64,000 nt of DNA from Hemibagrus wyckioides (taxonomy: Eukaryota; Chordata; Actinopteri; Siluriformes; Bagridae). The position numbers and the translations under genes were made by a program. Positions 10,734-21,980 of the stretch are shown here, piece by piece. A model generated the notes under the pieces. The model saw only the letters and a program-made list of their open reading frames with translations. It was not told where the DNA came from and searched no databases. The stretch covers positions 12,189,001 through 12,253,000 of the forward strand of contig NC_080727.1 of the NCBI RefSeq assembly GCF_019097595.1. Reading direction: 5' to 3'. Numbering within the stretch: the first letter of the stretch is position 1; each line of letters opens with the position of its first letter.

Positions 10734-11028
10734 CATCAAAAAGCTCAGTCTTCACCTCATGTTCATCACCTCATCTTCATGATGTAAGGTATGTATCTGT
10801 GGTAAGTATGTGTGGTAAGTATTTCACCCCTAGTTTTTGTTAAATGTATAGGATTTTTAGATTATTATTGTTTGTTTATTTTTTGTGTATTTGTCTAATT
10901 TACATTAACAATATAATTATATTAATATAATTTGCATTGTTGTTGATTTATGCATTTCTGTAAATATGTAAATATTACATTTTTAAGATTAAGATGTTTT
11001 TTGTTAAGTCATACAAATGTAGTCTACT

Positions 11029-11056
11029 CCCACCCCCCGAACCCCCAAAACCCCCC
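11029..11056 (-). other. G-quadruplex-capable tract in gene A 3' UTR, unit 1
   Basis: Four C-runs of 3, 6, 5 and 6 bases separated by 1-4 bases on the plus strand put four G-runs on the minus strand, fitting the G-quadruplex pattern; the plus strand could form an i-motif. A further C-rich stretch follows at about 11085-11097. The same tract occurs at 29473-29500 and 46226-46253. Confidence 0.6.
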
Positions 11057-11369
11057 TCTCATCCTCTTTTAAACAACCTAAACACCCCCACCCCTAAGTT
11101 TAGAGTTTATTAAGATATTTCTACCACAACGAATTGCCAATGATAGGGATGTTTCATTTATTAAACATTAATGTTACATAAGCATTTCATTATTATTAAT
11201 ATTAACATATAATAAATGCTACTAAAATAATACTAAAGTAATCATACTAAAATGTTTTAAAAATAATGCACACATTTCAATCAGGTTCAAGCATTTCGTT
11301 GTGGTATAAAATATATTAATATCTGTAATAAGTTTAAAGTTCATTGCTTGAAAATAGTTTTAAATAGTT

Positions 11370-11375
11370 AATAAA
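11370..11375 (+). terminator. Candidate polyadenylation signal of gene A, unit 1
   Basis: AATAAA about 640 nt after the stop codon is followed within 30 nt by a T-rich and GTGTC-containing stretch, as expected of a cleavage site. Equivalent hexamers lie at 29814 and 46567. From here to about 12000 I see only AT-rich DNA. Confidence 0.5.
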
Positions 11376-12005
11376 TTATTTTTTTTTGTTCAATACTCGT
11401 GTCTCCAGTGTCTTTTTTTATAACACATCATAAGCATTTCTCATTTATTTCTCATATAATTACACTGTAGAAATTGGAACCTTGGTGTTCAGAAGTAATT
11501 ATACTGTTTTCCTCTCACAAGCAAATACTTTCTAGCCAGCAATCTAAACCTGTTAAATCTGTATAACTAATGATCTGGTCTTGTTGTAATGTCAAATAAA
11601 CTGATAACAAGTGAAACTAAAGATGTGATTTTAATTGTACATGTTCAAGTTAATTCACAAAGGTGATTGCAGCGTGTTGGTCAAGTGATTAGTTCATAGA
11701 TGAGACTTAGGAACTAATGCACCATGAGGAAGAAACTTCGGAGTTCAAAGCAGCATCAGCTCTAAATATGGAGGAAAAGCTGTCATAGAGATGCTGTGGT
11801 CAGATAGACACGAGGGTTTGGATAACAAGTTCACATTTCCTTTCTGCAACATTTAATAATTAACCACAACACTTATTTTTTATAAGATTATGCATTATTT
11901 TTATTTTAGATTATGCATTATTAAACACAAACTGGTCCATCTTTGGTAGGTATCTGTTTATATATACATTTTATATATAAATAAATAATATATATATATA
12001 TATAT

Positions 12006-12007
<2 letters not shown>

Positions 12008-12056
<49 letters not shown>

Positions 12057-12119
12057 TGCAGAATATCACTCATGGGATCAATAAAGTCTATCTATCTATC
12101 TATCTACCTACCTACCTAC
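12008..12119. repeat. Paired GATA and CTAT microsatellites, unit 1
   Basis: A GATA run (about 12008-12056) is followed after some 33 bp by an ATCT run and ACCT repeats (about 12087-12119). The two runs are complementary and could form a hairpin. Lengths differ in each unit: unit 2 has almost lost the second arm and unit 3 has a very long one. Confidence 0.85.
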
Positions 12120-12377
12120 GGTCAATGTGTGAATATACTTTGCCCAAAAAAAGGGAAAAGCAGTACGAATCAGATATATATTTTGTTCACTACTTGTGAA
12201 GTGGTGTGGAATAAAAGACAAATAATACAAAACGAAAAAGAATAAAATAAATCAACAATAAAGAATTACAAACCAGCAAGTTCCAGTGATTGTTGTTAAC
12301 AAGCACAAAAGACAGAATTGCATCATAGTTGTTAAAATTTAACTACAGTTTAACTACAATTTACAATTTAACTACAG

Positions 12378-13935
12378 TTTTTGAGCTGAGGAAGAAACCA
12401 CATTATAACATGAACTGAAGTTTATTAACAGGCTTGACATGAACACGATGTTCCTCATAGTGCATACACAAGCACACCCTTCATATCACATGGCACCATG
12501 ACTCTACTTTCTTTTTGTACATACACGTCCTAGACTATATCAACACATTTGTCTTTAAAAACAGACAATAACAATTTATTACTTTTCCAACTACTTTTCA
12601 TAGTGTATTAAATTATATTTAATACACTACACTCACTGTACCACTTTCCTTAATAACACAACAGCCAACCAAAAAAAAAGAATGAATAAATAAATAAACC
12701 CTTTACAAAAAATCCACAGCATGTTTATCCAGATTCATTGGGGTTTTACAGATTTAATCTCTGGCATACTCTTCTGACACAGAAAGGCTTAATGTTAACA
12801 GACTTTTGAGATACTTCTGATACCACTGTTGAATTTTCACTTGCTCTTAACCCTGTTCCTGAAGTGTCACAGACGTTTTGTCTGACGGCGCTTCCACATC
12901 CTGCTCAGTATTCGTTCATTTTGTTGCTTGTAACTGATCTACATGCTTTTTGTAGGACTTGCCCTTTCCCAGACCAGTTAAGTAACTGGACCTAATGGTC
13001 TTCCACTTCTCTTCCCTGCCCCTGAACTGCTTCACAAGTACCTTCTGCTGTGGATAAAATACTCTCACATGAGCTGAACTTCTTATTTGTGTTTGCTGCT
13101 TTTCCTGCATTTGACAAGAGAACTGTGGCTGTATCTGTGATAGCCGCCTTCTAATTTTTCTTTTCAGAAACAATTCAGATGGGACTGAAGTATTTCTTTA
13201 ACAGAAAAAAATCTGTCAATGCAATGTTGAAGTGTGATGCCTAATTGTTTTTGCTTGTCCAATGACTGCTTAAAGGTATACAAATTGAGGTCCATTATTC
13301 GAAACAATTACCTTAGGTAATCTATAGCTGGCGAACATACTACGCATCACCTCAACTGTTGCTTTAACAGTAGTAGTAGTCATTAGCATGATTTCTTTGG
13401 CACATAAAAGTCTCTGAGCGTTTTCAAAATGTCAGCTAGTAGTGTTTCAGACGGTCTTTTTGGTGAGAATAAATCTGTGAGGAATGAAATGGTCTTTGCA
13501 CCTACCATAGCCAGAAAAACTGAGTGTTGTTTGCTTTCTTCGATTCCGCTGGCTTATTGTGCGAAGTGCTCTTCATAGCCTCTACAAAACACAGGCCTGA
13601 TTCTGTGCTGAACACCGCCATCATCTCTCTCTCTTTTCATCCTGGTGCTTCGTTGCCAAATTGTTGTGACTAGGTGGCCACCTGGAATTTCTGAGCTGAG
13701 GACGACACCACGTTCTAACAAACTGAAGTTTATTAACAGACTCTATGAACATGATGCACCTCATAGCGTGTACACAAGCACACACACCTCACCTCACATG
13801 CCACCATGGCTCTACTTTTTTTTTATTACATACACATCAAAGATTATGTCAACATATTTATCTTTACATTTGATTTTTATATACTTTTTAAATGATCTAT
13901 AATATGCTACACATAGCTTAAAATTAAATTGAAAA
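12378..13935 (-). mobile_element. Gypsy-type LTR retrotransposon relic, unit 1
   Basis: Two diverged direct repeats, starting GAGCTGAGGAAGAAACC (about 12382) and GAGCTGAGGACGACACC (about 13692), flank a short interior and look like LTR remnants. On the minus strand the interior encodes the end of an integrase: a core piece reading VIVSNNGPQF at 13281-13310 and a C-terminal domain at 12916-13173 with KVLVKQFRGREEKW and HVDQL. The catalytic Asp expected in SDNGPQF is Asn here (codon at 13297-13299). Gag, protease and reverse transcriptase are missing. Confidence 0.65.
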
Positions 13936-14541
13936 AAAAGGACATGCAAAGGATAAATTCATAGTTCACTTCTGGCAATAATGTTCTTTATGTGTTGTGC
14001 TTAGGGATGGTATGGATGTCCAACAGTAAGTAGATTTACTTTCAAACCAAAAAAATTCATAGGCTGGATTTACTGATGAGCACACCAGAGAGGATGAAGT
14101 AAACAATAATCTCTGGTAATGTAGTACTTGTTTGGAATGAAGACTTGTTTATTTTCACCCTATTTGATGCAACATCTACCTGATCATTTGCAGCCTGATG
14201 CTTGATGCCCTGGCTGAGACACCCGAGTCTTCAGCAATGTGGAATATCATTATATTATATTAAGATATTGATCCTGATCCACTTGTGGGTTCTTGGGGTT
14301 GGGTACTGATTTTTGGTGGATTTAAGTACTTTGACTTGAATTTGGAGTTGACAGCAGAACTGTCCCGCTTGTTCCACTGTTCTTCATAGTCATTATCTGG
14401 CCTGGTAGAACTTGGACAGGTTTTATCCAGAATCTGCATTGATTATGTTGATCAATATGTTCTACATATCTTCCCTGTACTGATTTTGAAACATTTTGGA
14501 TTTGAACTCCAAACACTTGAACTTTATCTTTAACCTGTCTG

Positions 14542-14742
14542 GCTGCGATGGCCGAGTGGTTAAGGCGTTGCACTCGAAATCCAATGGGGTTTCGCGGGGG
14601 CAAGACTTGTATAGTTGACATTCAGTGCCAGCCAATCAAACTGAAGCTTTTCTGCTGCTCTCTCAGGTGCTAAATTCAAGTCACAGCCAATTTAAATTTA
14701 TTAAAACATTTTTCAGGAACGGGGTTCAAATCCCTCTCAGTA
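14542..14742 (+). pseudogene. tRNA-Ser(CGA) split by a 115-bp insertion, unit 1
   Basis: Positions 14542-14600 match the 5' part of vertebrate tRNA-Ser: acceptor start GCTGCGA, A box TGGCCGAGTGG, a D-loop, and anticodon loop CTCGAAA giving anticodon CGA. The T arm and 3' acceptor strand (GGTTCAAATCCC, TCTCAG) appear only at 14716-14742. The break lies in the variable arm, not at the 37/38 intron site. The anticodon stem has one mismatch (GCACT opposite AATCC) and the acceptor stem pairs at only 5 of 7 positions. It is very probably not a functional tRNA. Confidence 0.65.
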
Positions 14743-15169
14743 CAAATCAATGAAATTTTTTAACTGTGTGAAAAAATTGCTGCATACTCTTTGTGAACTA
14801 TAAGCACAAAGACAGCATGCAGTTCATTAAACAGTTTATGTAAACACACATTTATGAATAATATATAATGAATTCTGTAAATTGAGACACACAAAGCCAA
14901 AGAAATTAGTGTTTATCAATCAATTTATTTATTTGACATTTTAAACACTAAAGAGCAATCAAAACAAAAAGCAATAGTGAAAAAACACACACCAGAGACT
15001 GTGCATATATACATATTATTGCAAACTTTAAACACTAATTAACTTAATACAAATTCAAACACAAATTCTATCTGAAAATATATACAAAAGTCTGTGTGTA
15101 TATGTGGACTGTTTGGACCCTGCTTTAGTTCCATCTTAAAAAACCTACACAGGCTTCTGACATGGTCCA

Positions 15170-15662
15170 AAGTCAAAGTCAAAGAGGCTTTATTGTTACT
15201 TCAACCATATATAGCTGATGCAGTACACAGTGAAATGAAACAACGTTCCTCCTGGACCAGAGGTGCTACACAGAACAAAAACAAAGTACAGGTGACGTGG
15301 ACAAACATAGAACTAAACTATACTACAAGGTGCATTCTTTAGAAACTAAACATACAACATAAGTGCACAGGATGAAAAGACAGTGCAGACAAACAAGACA
15401 CATAACACAGACTCTGTGCAAAAGAATAGTGTTTGACAGTGAGTGGAAAGAGATACAAATATTAAAGTGATGTGTACATGTAAACAAGATCAATGTAAAG
15501 TGACGTGTGCATGTAAACAAGACAAATTTGTGTGTGTGTGTGTGTACTTGTCCAGCTCAGTTCAGTTCTCTGTTGAGACCAGCTCTCTGTTGTGTGTGTG
15601 TGTGAGACTGTGTCTAGCACAGTTCAGTTCTCTGTTGAGAACAGTTCTCAGCTGTGTGCATG

Positions 15663-15702
<40 letters not shown>

Positions 15703-15920
15703 AACTCAGTTCAGTCCTCTGTTGAGATACCTGATTGCCTGGGGGAAGAAGCTGTTCAACAGTCTGGTTGTGTGTACCTCTTTCCGGGTGACAGAAGGGT
15801 GAAGAGTGTGTGTGAGGTGTGCGTGGGGTCATCCACAATGCTGTTTGCTTTGCGGATGCAGCGTGTGGAGTAAATGTCCATAATAGAGGGAAGAGAGACT
15901 CTGATGATCTTCTCAGCTGA
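15170..15920 (-). repeat. Dispersed teleost repeat with (GT)n, unit 1
   Basis: The block begins AAAGTCAAAGAGGCTTTATTG and carries GCCTGGGGGAAGAAGCTGTT, GGGTCATCCACAATGCTGTT and TTTGCGGATGCAGCGTGTGG in an order I know from abundant fish interspersed repeats of uncertain class. Three GT microsatellites (about 15530, 15592 and 15666-15702) interrupt it. The strand is arbitrary. The interval 14745-15169 shows nothing I can name. Confidence 0.5.
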
Positions 15921-15985
15921 TGGTGAGCTTCAGGTCTTTTCTCCTCCACCTGTTGCTTTGTGGGTGCAAGTTTTCTCTGAAAGAA

Positions 15986-18468
15986 CTAAGTTCCCATAAA
16001 GTCTTGAAACAGCAATCTGGGGTTTGTTAGTCCTTCAGCATGGTGAGCTTTGAAGACCTTTGTGGAACAGTAGATGTATCTGACGGGGCCTTGCTGATGA
16101 AAGAAGTGGACAGAGACGCCATCGTTCCCATAGCGAGACTTTGTCTGAAAGAAAAATAATAATTAAAAAAACATTTTAAAAGCTTGACAATAAACAAAGA
16201 AAAACAACTTCATTAATGACACAGATAGGTGAACAGCTCCATGTGATGCCTCAGCTCTATGTGGAACACTGTATGAAGTGGTCTCTGAAGATGAGAGATT
16301 TTCTGAAAAATAAAAAATATGGATAAACAATACATTCTAAAATTAGTACAGATTAAGCACAACATAATGAATTCAATAAGTCATGTCCAGTCAAGCGAAA
16401 TAAATCCTTACCATCTTTGCCGCAGTCCTCAATAATTTGAGAGCACACTGGAGAGCTTTCTACGGTGCGGCGGTCTGCTAAAACAGGGTACCATTCCTCT
16501 ATTATTTGTATACGAGATTATAAATATTAAACATGATTTTAAATGTTGAACAGTAAAGGTTAGGTGAACATTATAATTAGCTAAAAAAAATCAGACACAA
16601 AACACACCTGCAGTTGAAACCGGTCTCTTAGTTTGTGTGGCAGCTGATTGTTCTGGCACAAGAAACATCAGCTCTTTGAGAAGGGGCACACGTTTTCTGA
16701 GCAGGCGAGGCTGGTGCTAGGGAAGGAAAAGATACAAAATCAAAGAAGAAAATAAGATTAGTACCACCGTAATTGAGAGAAATGTCTGAATATATAAGCA
16801 GAATAAAAATAAAATCATAAATAAATAATATATAATTATTAATAATTCACCATCGGGTGTTGGAGGGCCAAACCAAAGATAACTTGAACTTAATTCTGCT
16901 CAATATTAATTTTCTCCCATTCTAAAAAGCAATAAATTATATATTTTGATTAGCTGCTACTGGTAGTCAGAAGAATAAGGATATTCTGTAAATATTTATG
17001 TAAATTCATGAATTGTTGTGTAGGTCAAAGAGGAAAATAATCCTACAGAAGTAATAAACAGTTTAAAACAAAAACCTTTTAAAACAAATCATTGCACCAC
17101 TGTTTCATTTTATTTTTAACTTGTTAATCTTCACAAATACAGAAAAGATGTTTTGCATTATGTTCAAGAGAAGCAACTACTCAACTTCACTCAAATCGCA
17201 GTTCTCATCCAGAGCCAGTGAAAAATGGTAAAAGTTGACCACTCTGTTCCTCAGCTGAAGCTCCAGATTTCCCACGATGTCCTCAACCCTTCTCATTACA
17301 GTGTGTCGGAAGAGGGGCACGTTCTCAAATGTTCCCTTTTTCTCTGGGCATATCAGGGCAGCAGAGTCCACCATACACTCCTTAATAAACTCTCCGTCAG
17401 AAAACGGTTTACTTTTTTTATAGCGATTTTGTGAGATATGACATAACTTGTCTTGACAGCTGCATCTCTGGGTGTGGGAAGTTTTGTAAAAAGGGTTTGC
17501 TTGTCGGGTTTGCAGCGTGGCTAGCATAGCCTCCGACTCCTTTGCGCGATCTTCATCAGACAAGTTCTTGTATTTCTCCTCGTGTTTGGTCACGTACAGT
17601 AGTGGCGATTCAGATTGTAATCTTTGAACACAGCGACCTGTGTACCACAAACTAAGCACACGGCTTTACCTTCGATTTCTGTAAATAAATATTTTGCAGT
17701 CCATGTCTTGTTGAAAATGCGGCATTTGTAATCAACTTTTCTTTTTTTAACAGGAGCTGACATTTTTAGGGGTAGCTTGACCAGCATTAACGTGCCAGCA
17801 TCACCTATTACTGTTCAGACACGCACGCACGTCCATAGGTAAATAATAAAACTCCAGGCTTTTCAAAATAAAAGCAACACAGTTGTATTGCAGGCACAGC
17901 ATAAGTACTTGTTCATTTATGTTTATGACTGACTTAACGCAGGCCGGACAGGGACGTCCAAAGGGCCGTAAAATGCCCAGGTCTGCTCTAACTTGTCGTC
18001 GTCGAAAGACAAAAATTAGCAATCTGCGTTTCGCTGTACTTGGATTTCTTAAAATATACCCCTGTGTTAATTGAAGCATAGTGTGCATGTAAAACAAGCT
18101 ATGTTGTTATTCATACTACCAGACACAATGGCAAACAATTCCTTCATACAAGCAAAAAATAAACAACTGACCCGTTGGCTTGGACGGTCTGACTGCATCT
18201 GGCTCCAGAGGTAGTGCTGCAGTTTGTACATCCGTGTCCCTGGGACACAAGTTGCCCCATTATAAAGGAAGCATAACGTATTCACCAAAGACTTCTCTTT
18301 TGTCAGAGACGTCACCCCCTCTCTGACAGAACACAACAAGACAAGGTCCTCCTTCTTCGGTGCCGACTTGTCCTGCAGAGACGGGTCATCTTTGATCAGC
18401 CCGGCCTCCTCGGTTGGCTCCTGAAGGAGATATCCGAGTGGTCCCTTACGAAACCCTTTTTTGTGCAT
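15986..18468 (-). CDS. Gene B, copy 1: novel five-coding-exon gene (231 aa)
   Basis: Coding exons in transcription order are 18468-18172, 16716-16608, 16474-16412, 16302-16235 and 16144-15986. Each has an AG acceptor with a pyrimidine tract. The donors are GTCAGT, GTGTGT, GTAAGG and GTTCAC. Phases 0, 1, 1, 0 match at every junction and the last exon ends in TAG, giving 696 nt or 231 residues. The start is the first ATG after a non-coding first exon (19359 upward), 6 nt inside the acceptor. Recognisable stretches are MHKKGFRKGPLGYLLQEP (1-18), LLKELMFLVPEQSAATQTKR in exon 3, SSPVCSQIIEDCGKD in exon 4, and VSVHFFHQQGPVRYIYCSTK in the last exon. I see no known domain, signal peptide or membrane helix. 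A GTGTCA donor 12 nt further into intron 4 is lost in unit 2, so GTTCAC is preferred. It converges with gene A. Confidence 0.55.
17177..17787 (-). pseudogene. hAT transposase N-terminal relic in gene B intron, unit 1
   Basis: Two overlapping frames together resemble the N-terminus of the hAT (Charlie-like) transposase family that also gave rise to GTF2IRD2: MSAPVKKRKVD, a BED-finger start with CLVCG, then KHEEKYKNLSDEDR and CPEKKGTFENVPLFRHTVMR. The frame breaks at the BED-finger histidine region (about 17600) and again before SKPFSDGEF. The dimerisation and catalytic parts are absent. It lies in the second intron of gene B. Confidence 0.7.
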
Positions 18469-18875
18469 GGTGATCTGTAAGACAGAAAAAGTAGTAACTG
18501 TTAGATGTTAGTATGTCTGTTTCAAAACAAAATCTTACAATAGTCACTATAAAATATACTAGGACTTTGTATATTTTATGTTTATGCACCCTAACCACCC
18601 AGGGCCAAGCTTAACAATCAGATTTAATTATCAGGTATTTAACAACTGTTCTCAGACCAGTCCTTCACACCTAGTGGTTTATCACCTAGTAGAGTTTCAG
18701 ACACTCAATGTAACATGAAACATAAAACTGTTTATTTTTTTTTTATTTTTTTTACAGTCATTAAATACATAAAGGCACAAATAACATTATCATTAATAAT
18801 TAGAGCAAACACTCACAATAAGAGAAAACTAAAGTCATTTAAAAAATACTGTAATAGATATAAACTGATAAACAC

Positions 18876-18876
<1 letters not shown>

Positions 18877-18914
<38 letters not shown>
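18877..18914. repeat. (TAA)n microsatellite in gene B first intron, unit 1
   Basis: A TAA run that varies between units (about 35507-35531 and 53485-53539). The first intron of gene B (18475-19358) otherwise shows only AT-rich DNA. Confidence 0.8.
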
Positions 18915-19358
18915 TAAAAAATAATTAAATTTATTATTAAGCAGGTAAACAGACATAAACAAACAATCTCTCTTAGCATCGTGTACATGTTCACGTATCA
19001 CAATGAACAAACAAGAACAAACACAAAATAAACATTACACAAGTAAAAACACCACCGTTCATTCATTCACCCGACAATAAAGACGATAAAGCACGATAAA
19101 GACGTTAAAGAGATAAATAACGAGAGAGAACATACACGGAAGAAAAAATAAATCATAATCGATATGTTTTAACACGAAAAGCATCACACAAAACTCATAT
19201 TCAAGTCGAGCTCGTGCAGAGTTCAGCGTTTACATTAATCTCTCACGAACAATGTCTGATACGGTGATGCTAGCGTGTTTGCAGAGAAGCTAATATGAGC
19301 ATTAACTGTAAACAAAAACAAACACACGCTAATGTCATTTTAAAGTCCAGTAACATAC

Positions 19359-19490
19359 CTGTAATCGAGGGGCAGACACCGCTGAATGAACTGGACAGGG
19401 GTTGAACAGTGTGCGCACGCGCAGACGGGAGCAAGAACACAGAAGAGCGGCAGCAGAGGGTCAGCGGGCGAAAATATACCGCAGCCGTAG
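19359..19490 (-). promoter_or_regulatory. Gene B promoter and non-coding exon 1, unit 1
   Basis: On the minus strand a GC-rich segment has TGCGCACGCGCA (19412-19423), a full NRF-1-type match, and a TATA-like TATATTT (about 19472-19478). It ends in GATTACAG followed by GTATGT, a strong donor at 19358. That donor can splice to the acceptor at 18475-18476 just before the gene B start codon. No ATG lies between the TATA-like element and the donor. Confidence 0.5.
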
Positions 19491-20589
19491 TGGTTTAGCT
19501 CTACCATTGAAAATGAATGGAAAACTGTTTAGGGAATGGCCTCGGGTGAGTTTAATGTCAGTGTCACAAGACTAGTCAGTCCATATCCACTAATACCTTT
19601 TTCAAGGCAGTGTGCATGGGGATGTTCATGACTATCCACTAATCCCCATAATAATCCAGTTCAGGAGTCAAAAGCTTATTATACAGGCAGCAGTTAGTCC
19701 TCACCTCAACCACTGACTTTGGGGACAAATTGACCAAAATTTTGGCTTTTGCTGAGGTAAATATAATGCTGTTCCCCACATCAAGCTCCAAATTGTAGGT
19801 CATACAGTGACTCGGAGACACTGACTATGAGGGGCATAGCGGGTTTATCACCTCAATCTCCGTAAAATGTGTAGAGAGGTGGTCCCTGCAGCTTTGGTAG
19901 AGGTCATTCCTGAAAAGGAGGAGCTAGGGCCAGGTACAAAGTCTATCCAATACCAAATGCTGCATTTTCTTTTCTTTTATGATCACTCACAAAATAGTCA
20001 CAAACCAGACTCCTTCTGTGATAATATCTGAAGCAAAAGAATGATTCATGCCCAATATTGTATGCATCAGGTGCAAGACATTACACGCTCAGTTTTCTTG
20101 ACTGTCATTGAAAATGCTCACAGACACTTTTACATTTCACCTACGTTTAAGCTCCACCACAAACAGCTGAGAAAAGAATTTAGGTTAGAAACACAGATGG
20201 CCTGTTGATTGAACGTAATGTTGCAACAGTTTAATTATAGAGAAAACTCCTGTATATATAACCCCTCATCATCTATGTTAAACATGTAAGCACTGTTCAG
20301 TTCCTACAGAGAGGTACCAGCTTAATTGTAAATGTTTTATGTACAGTACATGATACATTTTTATACAGTAAACATATTTCCCTTTACATTTCATAGAACT
20401 ATGATTAATTAAACAAAAAACAGTGTACAAATTCAATCATAGTATTCGGTAATTACTCCAGAAGCCGTGAATGGTCCATTGTTAATGTCAGCAGTTGTAC
20501 TACTGCTTTGTGAAAGAGTATGTATTCGTATCTTAATGGCACTTGTCACAGGATGGGATATATTAGGCAACAAGTGAACAGTCAGTTCT

Positions 20590-21535
20590 TGAATTTGATG
20601 TGAAGTGAAGCAAGAAAAATAGGCAAGTGTAAGGATCTGAGTGACTTTGACAATGGCCAGACTGTGATGGCTAGATGAGTGAGCCAGAGCATTTCCAAAA
20701 TCATGGAGTGACCCCAGCATGCAGTAGTTAATACCTACATAAAGTGGTATAAGGAAGGACAACCGGTAAACTAGCAACAGGGTCATGGGCACCCAAGGCT
20801 CACTGATAAGCTTGGGAAACGAATGCTAGCCTGTCTGGTCCTATGCCACAGAAGAGCTACTGTAACATAAATTACAAGAAGGATAAAGCTGGCTATGACA
20901 GAAAGGTGTCAGAAAGCACAGAGCATCGCGACTTTCTGCATATGAGGCTGCATAACAATAGACAAGTCAGAGTGCTCATGCTGATCCCTAACCACTGATG
21001 AATTCGCCTACAAATGGGCATATGAGCATCAGAAATGGACAAAGCAGCAATGGAAAAAGGTGGCCTGCTCGGAGAAATCACGTTTTCTTGTACATCATGT
21101 GGATGGCCGGGTGTGAGTACATCGCTTACTAAAGGAAGACATGACACCAGAATAAACTATGGAATGAAGCCAAGCCAGCAGAGGCAGTGTTAAGCTCTGG
21201 GCAATGTTCTACTGGGAAATGTGGGGTTCTGGCATTTATGTGGATGTTACTTTTACACATACCACCTACTGTACCTAAACATTGCTGCAGAGCAAGTACA
21301 CTTGATTGGAATGGTATTTAATGGCATTGGGCTCAGTGAGCAGGCTAATGTGTCCTGGCCCCACCTCACAACCTACAAAACATACAGGATCTGCAGTTAA
21401 TGTCTTGGTGCCAGATACCACAGCATACTTCAAAGCTCTTGTAGACTCCAAGCGTTGAAAGGTCTGAGCGTTTTTGCATCAATAGGGCCCTACACAGTAT
21501 TAAGCAAGTGGTTTTAATGTTATGTCTGTACTGTG
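20590..21535 (+). mobile_element. Degraded Tc1-like transposon, unit 1
   Basis: The plus strand keeps the order of a fish Tc1 transposase gene: GTGACTTTGACAATGGCCAG, GACAGGGTCATGGGC-like text near 20780, GAAATCACGTTTTCTTGTAC, GTGGATGTTACTTTTACACA, CTTGGTGCCAGATACCACAG and a terminal AGCAAGTGGTTTTAATGTTA. Stops and deletions break every frame. Nothing is recognised between 19500 and 20590. Confidence 0.75.
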
Positions 21536-21980
21536 TACATCATATCATCTGAGACAGTTATTTGTCATCATGCCCAAACTTAGCAATACATAAAACACCA
21601 CAAATTGCATGGCAAAATACACACATCCAATATGCAACCCTATGTCAATGCTTGTATGCATTATTCTAAGTTGTGGTCCCTTATGCAGAATAACGTGTGA
21701 GGTCCTTTGTGACTTCTCATTTGCTTTGGGTACGATCAGTCTTGAAGTGAGTGGGCACCATTCTCCAGTCCTTCAACTGGTCAAAAGTGTTACCTTTTGT
21801 TAAGGGAATGCAGCTGATGTCTTGCCCAAACTGAAGTTTAAAAAAATAAATATAAAGTATATTAAAGCTTCCAGATACAGTGCAATGGCAATAAGTACAC
21901 AAAGATTCTGCAGAAAATGTGACAAAATTTACAATCTACATAATGTTTAAGTTATATCCTATATCTATTATATCTTATGT

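Noticed and set aside
12008..12119. Short tandem repeats considered as a CRISPR-like array
   Set aside because: These are simple tetranucleotide microsatellites without unique spacers, in a vertebrate genome.
13645..13902. 85-codon plus-strand frame
   Set aside because: It lies antisense to the LTR remnant of the Gypsy-type relic and changes length between units.
15443..15949. Overlapping frames of 86-119 codons with CVCVCV and HTHTHT runs
   Set aside because: They are translations of GT microsatellites in a dispersed repeat; the frames differ between units 1 and 3.
19639..19821. 60-codon minus-strand frame identical in units 1-3
   Set aside because: No splice sites, promoter or recognisable motif support it; it is short and its conservation is explained by recent duplication.
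20433..20792. 119-codon minus-strand frame identical in units 1-3
   Set aside because: It is antisense to the Tc1 relic; the identity reflects recent duplication, and the plus strand carries the transposase-like text.
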